A stretch of DNA of 64,000 bases from Mycoplasma phocoenae (GTDB taxonomy: Bacteria > Bacillota_I > Bacilli_A > Mycoplasmatales > Metamycoplasmataceae): NCBI RefSeq assembly GCF_012934855.1, contig NZ_CP051481.1, forward strand, positions 1-64,000, written 5' to 3'. Positions 55,437 to 64,000 of this stretch are shown piece by piece; the first letter of the stretch is position 1; each line of letters opens with the position of its first letter. A model generated the notes under the pieces. The model saw nothing but the letters and a program-made list of their open reading frames with translations. It did not search any database and had not been told where the DNA came from. Both the position numbers and the translations under genes were made by a program.

Positions 55437-58400
55437 TTAATTTTCTTTAGTATTAAAGAAGAATTCTACAACCCCTGACATGAATAATTCAGATTTTCTT
55501 CCGTCGTTTTGGTTTAATACTCCGTCTTGAATATAAATCGCAGACGAACGAGCGTTTTTAACAATAACATCTCCGTCACGCATTGTTTTTACAAATGGTG
55601 CAAAGTGGTTCTCATTGGCTGTACTTCCGTTTAATCTTGTAAAGATATTATTTTGTTTATTTAGATTTGCTCACGAATCTGATCGTTCTAATATTCATGA
55701 ACAAAATTGTTCATTTGTTCATACGTAAATGGTTTCATTGTTATTTCCAGTTTCAACTCTATCATATCTTGAATCACTTGTTGATTTAGCCTTTGCGATA
55801 TTATTCATTTCAAAGAAGTCGATGTATGCGTATATGTTTCCGTTTTCATCTACATCAAATTTGAATTTTAATGTGTTAATAGTTGCGGCAGGCATAACTT
55901 TTGATTCGTTTTGAGTATTATTTGGATTTAGAGTTATAGTATCTAAGTTTCAACTTTGTTGTTGAAATCCTATACTGTATTGTGATGGTACCGCTACTAA
56001 AGCAACGATAGAACCGTCTTTAACAAATGTTTTAATTATTTGTTTTGAATTGAAAGGTTTGATCATTGAGTATTGTCCAAATGTATATAATGGAGCAAAA
56101 TCAAATTTCATTCCTACATTTGAAACATCATTAAATGGAACTACTTCTGTTGTATCACCTAATTTAATTTGTTTTGCATTGTGATCAATAATTGCAAATG
56201 AATCATCATTAGATAATTTGTAAGCTTTTTTAAATGATTCTAACATTTTATCTACAATAGCTTGTTTATTTGCTGTGAAGTCAAAGCCTTTAGATGCTCA
56301 TCCTAATTCGAAGGCATTTCCTATTTTTACTTTAGCTTTAAGACCAAATCTTTCTTCATTTGAAACACTGCTGTTGAATATAGCAGATGTACCCGCTTGT
56401 ACTGCTACTATATTTTTAGTTTTAAATGAAATTGTTACATCTTTTACAATTTCTAATCCATCGAAATCATTGAATGTTTGTAAATTACTTGGGTTATAAG
56501 TATATTTGAATTTAAACATTACATCTTTATGAGTTTCAACATTTCCCATCTCTTTAGCAGTATATCAGTTTCCGCTTTCTTTTACAATTGATACTTTAAA
56601 GTTTAACGGGTTAAAGAATGACTGATTTGCACCTTTAACATCAATTTTAGTGAATGCAAATTCGTCGAATAAACCGAGTAATGAAGATGCATTTGTTATA
56701 TCAATTTCAGAAATTGAGTCTTCACTCGGTTTAATTTTATTGAATTCTTGCTCAAACATTTCTAAAGTTGTTGTAGCTTGTGGATTTACTACTTCAAACG
56801 CTTTTTTACCGTTTGATGCTTGAATATCAATCAATTTTTTGAATAACTGTTGATGTTTATCCTTAGTAATTCATGTGGTAAAACTGTCAATATTTTCCAA
56901 TATATTATCAATACTATCTTTAGTTATATTAGTTAATATGTTGTTACCTTCTATGAAGGATGCGTCTGCAGTAGAATGGATTTGTGTTTTTAAGTTTTTA
57001 ATTTTGTTTACTTCAGCTGAATATGTATCTTCTAAAGTTTTTAATCTTGTATCTGAACCACTTACTTTTGTGTTTCAATTTACTGACATGAATAACTCAG
57101 CATAAATTTCTTGAAGTGTTGAACGTTTTGATAAAACTTGTTCAATTTCATTTTTGAAAATATTTACTAATTCAATGTATTTTTGTCTATTTTCTTTAGC
57201 GTCTTGTAAGTAGTTTTGTATTTTTACAGCGTTTGTTGTTGCTTTAATTTCTTCTAGTCTTGAAACTAGGTTTTCTCTTACAGAATTAATTTTTTGTAAC
57301 ATGTCAGATGTTCTTGTTAAGTTAGCTTTTTCTAGTAATGTAGTTGATGAGTTACTAATTACGTTTCTTCTTTCAAAAACATTATTAATTGCATTTACAA
57401 TACCATCTGTACCGTAAAGTGTTTCAACATCTGCTTTGGTTTGATTAACAAATTTTTCCACAGATAGTGATCCATTTTTCACCAATTCCATGTTTTTCAA
57501 AATAAAGTCAATTAAGAATGATTTACTTGGATTAATTCCAATATACTGGCTTCTTTGATCTGGAGAATCAATTACTTGTGCAATAGCGTCTGCTTCGTGA
57601 GTATTAAATGCTGTAATTAATGATTTTTGACGAACTATTTCTTCTCGAGCTTGTTTTCCTTTAACTGTTCATAAGTCCGAATCATTACTAAAGTTTTCAA
57701 TAAATTCATCCATTACTTTAGCTTGTTTTAAAAGAGTGTCGTTTTGGTTTGTAAGGATGTCTTTTACGAATTTTTTAAATGCTTGATAAGCTTTTTCTAA
57801 TTTTTCGTTAACTTCTGATATTGTTAAATTATTTACATCAGTAAAGGCATTGATAATTTTTTCTTCAACATTGTCAAATGTGATTTCTTGAGAAACTCAT
57901 TTAGCATTGTCAGGATGTTTTAAAAGATCAATTATTGCTTGTGTGTTTGAAATTAATGTAGATGCTGAATTTCTTTTTACTTTAATTAATTCATCGATTT
58001 TGTTTTGAATGTCGTCAATTAAATTAATTTTTAAACTTTCATCATTAGGATCTTGCTTGTTAGCGTTTTTAGCTTGTTGTTGTAGTTGTTTTAATTCATT
58101 GTATTTTTGATTTACTTCTGCTGTATCTAAGTGAGCTTTCAAGGCACCTTTTTGTTCTCTTAAGTAAACATCAATTTCATTGATTTTATTTTTTAAGTTT
58201 TTAGAGTTTTCAAATACAAAGTTAATTGCATTTTGTCTGTTTTCCGCTGTCACATCATTAGATAATCATTCATTTATAATTGTTTGATATTGATTAGAAA
58301 TCTCGGCAACTTTTTCAGCTGTTAAGTTTGATTCATGAATAGTTATTTGTGATAATGCAGAATCCAATTTTTGTAATTTTTTGTTTAACACAGCTTTTTC

Positions 58401-61400
58401 GCTGTTGTCTAATGTTGTATCACTATCAATTTTTTGTTTTACATCAGATCATTTTTTGTATGTTTCAATTCTTGCTTTATATAAAGTTAATTCTTGAATT
58501 TTGGTTTCTAACGTGTCAACTGTGACATCTTCTCTTGAATACATTTTTTTAGCTTGATTTGCACGATTTATTAAATCTGTTTTGTAATCACTAATGTTTT
58601 GTTCATTAGTCATCACTGATGAAGCAAAGGCATTTACTTCGTTTGTTTTTTCAGCTAATTCAATGTATTTTTGATATACATCTTTTAGAGTGGAAATTTT
58701 TTGATTTTGAACGTCTAATTCTTTTGCAGTTGCAACATTTCTAATATTTTCAGCATATGCTTCTAATTTTAATTGGGTTGCTGAATATAGATTTATGTAT
58801 GTGTCTGCACTATTTGTGTATACATCTCATTCTTTAAAGTTTTTCAATTTTTCAATAGACTCTTTACGGCTTGCGTACATAGATTTTATTTTTTGTAATT
58901 TGGTTTCTTTAACTTCAATACTTTGTTTAATTTCTGCATTATCTGCATCTTCAGCAGTTTTAGTTAGTTTAGGATTTTTTTCTCATAATGCATTAATTAA
59001 ATTATTGACGTCTGTTTGTAAATTCTGATAATCTGGATTTGAAACAGATTCGGTAGTAATGAAATCTTTTCACTCAGTTATTTGTTCTGATAACGCTTTT
59101 TGTTTGTTGACAAAGTTTTTAGCTTGTAATGCTCTTTGATACACATCTTTTAAGTGTTCTTTACGTTCGTAATCACTCATATAAGCATTAGGTAATGAAT
59201 CAGATATTATTGATTCCAATCATCTGTTAACTGTGTTTTTAGTGTCATTATTACCATCTACTGAACCAATTTGGTGATATTCAATATCTTTGTTAATTTG
59301 TAACAACTCATTAACAACGTTTGAAATTTGTGCTGACTGAACGATTCTTTGTTTAGCTGCTTCAATTTTTCCTATGTGTTCTTTAATTGATTGTTCAGTA
59401 ACATTTTGATCTTTAGATCCGTACATCATTCTAGCTTTGTCAATCAAGTCATTTAATTCATCGATGTATTTAGCTGTTGTTTCGCTAGCACCGTCTTTAA
59501 ATTGTTCTTTTATTTTTAAAGCGCTACCAACTTGTAAACCAAGTGCTGCTGTTTCTTCTTTATTTTGAATTATGTGGTTGATTTCATCACTAACTTCTTG
59601 AAGTTTTTCTTTTGTACGTTTTTCATTTTCTTCATCTAATTTATTAAATATAAATGAAGTTTTAACTTCTAATTCAGGATCCATAAATGCTGAAACTTTA
59701 TTTGATTCAGAAGCTTCTTTTAAAATTTCAATAACATCATCACTGGCAGCTGTTGATTGTTGAATAAAATATTGTTTACCATCTACCATTATTTTGTTTT
59801 TGTTTTGAATTTTGGTTCTTAATTCATCTTGGGTATTTTTTAGTCTATCTAATAAATCTTTAGTTCTACCATTAGTTTCTGAAGTAAGATCATCACCCGA
59901 CAAGAATGAAGCATCCGCTTCAGGACTGATTGGATAACTATTTAATAATTCTTTGAATAATTTAATACCGTTATTAATTTCTTTTAAAGTTCCTTGATTA
60001 TTTTTTTCTTTTAATTTTTCATATTGATTCATTTGATCAGCAACTTTAATTAAGGCATTGATATGTTTATTAACTGCATTGATTCTTTGAGTTAATCTAT
60101 CATAATCATCTTTTGTAACATCTGGATTAGATCTTAATTTTTTAAGATCTTTTTGGATTTGTTCTCTAAAAGCTTCTTTTTGTGCTTTTATTTTTTGATA
60201 TGCTTCTCCACTACGTGTTGGGTCACTTAATAAATCTGCATCTGCAGATGTTGTTCCAAACTTATTAAATGTTTCATCTTCATATGATTTTAAGTTTTTG
60301 TTAACAACGTCTTCATAGAATGCATTGAAAATATCTTTTTTCATTGCATCTAAATCTTCCATTGTAGTGTTGCCGGTATCTTTAGACGCTTTATCAAATT
60401 TATCTTTAGATTTTTTGTATTCTGGGAATTCACTATATTGATTTAACTCGTCTTGTCCTTTTGCTGTATCTTGAAAATCGTCGTTACACATTTGTTTTAT
60501 ATCATCAACTTTTTGATTGTATTCGTTAATTAAATCAATACGTTGTTGTTTTAATTCTTCTATTTTATCTACTAAATTTTTAGTTAATTGTTCTAACTCT
60601 CCATCATCAAAGGATTGTTTTTCTAAAATTTTATTGTAATCATCTTTAAGGTTCTTAATCTCGTTATTTACCAAATCAGATAAAATTGCTCTTTTTGACT
60701 CTTCTAAAGGCACAATTGTTGGAACTTCATTTTCAAATAGAACACGTAATTTATGTTTTTGTTTGATTTCTTCCACTGCTTTAGCTAAAGCTTCTCTTTT
60801 AGCTTTTATCGTTGTAGGTGTGTCGTTTTCACCTGGTAAATTTCTATTAATAGCTTCTTCAATAGCATTAGAATCTTCTTTATTTTTTTCTGTTGAAAGA
60901 GCTGAATCATTTAAAATTTTTTGACTCTCTACTAATGCTTGTTTGGCAATATCAATTAATTTTTGGTTTTCCAACATTTGATTAACTTTTAATTCACTTG
61001 GAGTTGAATTAGGATCTTTAGCAAATTTATCAATTGTTTTTAAACTTTCATTAAATGCTAATTCAGTAGGCGATAAAGATGAATCTGTTTTTTTAATTTC
61101 TTCTTTTTGAATTTCGCTGTTTATTCTATCGATAATATCTTTTTTATAACCAGCTTCCAGTTTTAGCACATCTTCTAATGATTGATTCAAGACGCTTGTA
61201 GCATCTTTTTCTGTGGGTATTTCTTCTCCTGCGGCTATTTTTTTCAGTAGTTTATCTAGTTCAGTTATAGCTGATAAATGATCTGTACGAACTTTTGCAA
61301 CTTCGGCAGCACCATCTGTAATTGCTTCACTTTTATTTTCAAAATCTTTTTGTGCGCCTTCAATTTCTTTAACTTTTTGAACCAATTTTTGAACGGCTTT

Positions 61401-64000
61401 AACTTCTCCATTTAATTTTTTAACTTCTTCGTCACTTAAACCTTTTTCTGAGGCTACTTTTTTAAGAGCTTCTAGCCTTGTTTTTAAGGCTTTTTTGCCT
61501 GCAGTATCTTCGCCATTAAATGTTTGATCAATAAAATTATCAGTATCACTTAGTAAAGAACTTAAGTTGTTTTCAGAACGTTTTTTATCCAATACTTGTA
61601 CAGCTTTATTTAATTGAGCAGTTAGCTCAGTAATTTGTTCTGGAGTAGAATTTGGATCATTAATTGCTTCTTTAATTTTTTGTTTTAATTCCTCAATTTT
61701 TGCAAAGTCTTCTTTGTATTTTTCTAATGAAGAAGCATTATTTTCTTTTAATAAATTCATTAAGTCATCAGCTTCTGCAATTTGTTTTTCAGCATCGTTT
61801 AAGGTGTTTGCTTTTTTAGCAATATCATTTACCTTAGAATTTATTTTATTTATATTTGCTAATGTTTCTTCCACCGGATAATCTCCGTAAGGATTATCAA
61901 TTTCATCCAATATATTTTGAGAAACAGAATTTAATTGTTCTTGAATATCTGCTAATTTGTTTAATTGTTCCTGTTCGTTTTCAGTTGGTACATAATCTTT
62001 ACCTTGACCATTTTCATCAAAAATACGTTTAATGTTTTCTTGTTGTTTGTTGAAGTTTGATATTGATTCTTGTTGTTTTAATAATACCTCAAGGAAATTT
62101 ACACTAACTTTGTATTTTTTAATTTGGTTATCTAATTCTGTAGATACAATCGGATTGAAATCAAACAACATTTTTTCAGTTTCATTATTAATAACCGTTA
62201 ATTTGTCCGATACTTTTTCAATAGATTGTTTTAATAATCTTAAAATTTCATTATTATCATCAATTTTAGCTAATTTATTAATTTGATCTTTAGTTGTAAT
62301 GTATAAATGTTTTAATTCGTTTTTTTGCGATTGTCTTAATTGTTCACGGAACAATTCTTTTTTTGCAAGAATTTCTTCACCGCTAACATTGGCGATTATT
62401 TTAATATCTTGAATACGCCCAATTAAATCAGTAGCTAATTGTTTAGCTTTTGGACTTAAATATTTGTTTTTAACAAAGTTTGAATAGTCATTTACATTAA
62501 TAATACTTTCATTTACTTGTTTTTCCAATTCATCCAATTCAACTCTAGATTTAATAAGTTGTATTAAATCGTTTAATTTAACATTTATTTGTTTTTCTAA
62601 TGTATCTATGTTGATTTCGTTTTCAAATAAATTGTCTAACCCTTGATTAAATAATAATTTTTCATGCTCAGAAATAACAAATGATTGTCCAGATAATTGT
62701 TTAGATGCTTTATCTAATTTATTTTTAACAAATTTTATTCTTTGTTCAATAAATTGAATTTTGTTAACTTTTTGAACACAATTTAATTGAATTTTTACCA
62801 ATTCTTCTTTAGACACAATACCTTTTGATAAAGCTTTAACTAATTTAGGGTTCGCATACACAGTTTGCAAAGCATTTTTTAGATATATAACTTGTTTGTC
62901 CGCTTGAACAGACCCAACAAAACTTGCTAATTTTTCTACTATTGAATCATTTGTAATATTTTCATCAGCCTTGGCACTAATTATGTCCACAAAGGCATAA
63001 AAATCTTTTTCAGCGAATTGAATATCTTCTTCTTGAATAGAAGTGTCAAATTTGTTTTGAATTATATTTCTAAAGTATTTACTAATTTCTTTGTATTTAA
63101 TAGCCAATGGTGAATTTTTAATTGAAAATTCAGTAATGTCACCCTTTAATATTTTATGATCTTTTTTGATTTTTATTAAAGCATCTAATATTGAATCTAA
63201 TTCTGCATTAGATGTTGCTTTTTTAATACGTGAAGATAATTCGTTCATTTTTGCAACGAATTGATCATCAGTACTTAGAGGAAAAATTTTATTATATGCA
63301 TCATTTATAAATGCAATACCGTGGTTTAAAATTTGAGTTTGTAAATCGTTGTATTTTGTTTTGTAAATATCAGCTAATTTTTGTAATTGAGTTTTGTCTT
63401 CTCTTATGTTTGATAATTTTTCTATTAATAAACGTTCATTTATCTCAATGTCATTAATTCTAAAATTTTTAGCTGTCAATGCTGTTTCAATTTCATCAAT
63501 ATTATTTTGTAGATCAAATCTTAAGGCTTTTGAAGGTAATAAAGTTTTGATTTCAGTTACATAATCTGAATAAGATTCGTCGTTAGAATCTTTTGTTTTT
63601 AAATATTTAGCAATTAATGTTTCTTGCTCATCTAATTTAGAATTTAATTTATCAATGTATTGGTTATAAAAATCTACATTATCTTCTTTTGAGGTAGTTC
63701 AAATATTTTGGAAGAAAGTTTTTAAATTTGTGATATTTTCTGATTTAAATTGTGATATTAAATCACTTTCTCTTAAACGTGCTTGTTGATGTTTTAAAAA
63801 TGTTTCTAATTTTTTCACATCTTCTTTAGTTAAATTATCTTTTTGTAGAGTGTTTGTAACTCATTCACCTGCTAATTCTTGTAATTTGTCATTAAGTTTC
63901 TTTAAGGCTTCTATTTTTTTAACACTGTCTGAATTTGCATCATTAAATTCTTTAAGAGCAGCTTGCTCTAAATCAGAAAATTCTTTCAACTGTTCATCTG
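55437..64000 (-). CDS. Giant helix-rich protein, C-terminal ~2850 residues (5' end outside the window)
   Basis: One uninterrupted minus-strand frame reads from beyond the right edge to TAA at 55437-55439. Only the C-terminal 2850 or so residues are present. Most is charged, helical Lys/Glu/Gln/Leu/Ile sequence with heptad-like periodicity, poor in aromatics, no membrane segment. Related sub-segments recur (KARMMYGSKDQNVTEQSI, AKKMYSREDVTVDTLETKI and SMYASRKESIEKL), suggesting degenerate helical modules. The last ~450 residues (below about 56880) change to beta-rich globular sequence with more aromatics. The nature of the unseen N-terminus decides whether it is a lipoprotein or secreted protein; large surface proteins of this kind are known in mycoplasmas (adhesins, Lmp-like). 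Function unknown. Confidence 0.8.

Noticed and set aside
1-64000. Truncated genes suggested by in-frame TGA codons
   Set aside because: TGA occurs at conserved Trp positions of many unrelated genes, so it is sense; apt is the only real break.
1-64000. CRISPR arrays, insertion sequences, restriction systems, prophage
   Set aside because: No regular direct repeats with spacers, no transposase or integrase motif and no phage structural gene were seen.

Overview
The window is AT-rich DNA from a wall-less bacterium of the Mycoplasma group (Mycoplasma sensu lato; I cannot fix the species). The clearest evidence is that TGA is read as tryptophan throughout: almost every long gene is continuous only if in-frame TGA codons are read through, and they fall at conserved Trp positions of secA, uvrC, metK, thyA and others. 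Other support is the small SecA without a zinc tail, large surface/coiled-coil proteins, no cell-wall genes, and short intergenic gaps with hairpin-plus-T-run terminators.

Layout. 1-6200: start of a lipoprotein gene, rsmA-tatD (minus), then a PepV-like dipeptidase and secA (plus). 6200-9700: a MATE exporter, recO and the rplK-rplA ribosomal operon (minus). 9850-16400: the overlapping uvrB-uvrA-uvrC excision-repair operon (minus). 16500-26450 (plus): YitT-family membrane protein, then asnS, a glycosyltransferase-like gene, an RDD membrane protein, a UvrD/PcrA helicase, a TM-anchored protein with a possible degenerate EAL domain, DegV and a proline iminopeptidase, tightly packed. 26450-31100 (minus): metK behind a long structured leader, and a polyamine-type ABC operon (potB-potC-potD, no potA in the window). 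31200-38850: fmt-ung-asnA (plus), thyA-folA (minus), and two tandem M17 leucyl aminopeptidases with an ECF-type S component (plus). 38850-46950 (minus): a catalytically degenerate phosphohexomutase-like protein, a heterodimeric ABC exporter pair and a P-type cation ATPase. 47000-55400 (mostly plus): a HAD hydrolase, a frameshifted apt, oligoendopeptidase F, tRNA-Arg(UCU), lipoate-protein ligase, an alpha/beta hydrolase, a small membrane protein and a second MATE exporter. 55437-64000 (minus): the C-terminal ~2850 residues of a giant, helix-rich protein that runs off the window.

Functional themes: DNA repair (uvrA/B/C, a uvrD-like helicase, recO, ung), folate/one-carbon and nucleotide metabolism (thyA, folA, fmt, metK, apt), peptide scavenging (five peptidases) and transport. 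I found no insertion sequence, prophage, CRISPR array, rRNA or restriction system.

The best candidates for something undescribed are RNA-level: the metK leader, which can form two mutually exclusive structures around the Shine-Dalgarno sequence; a 23S-rRNA-like hairpin in front of rplK-rplA; and a recurrent promoter layout placing TATAAT only 6-9 nt before an ATG with no Shine-Dalgarno sequence (leaderless mRNAs). At the protein level, the phosphohexomutase-like pseudoenzyme, the possible EAL-like protein and the P-type ATPase with a His in place of a key membrane Asp deserve attention. All calls come from reading the sequence; no database search was run.
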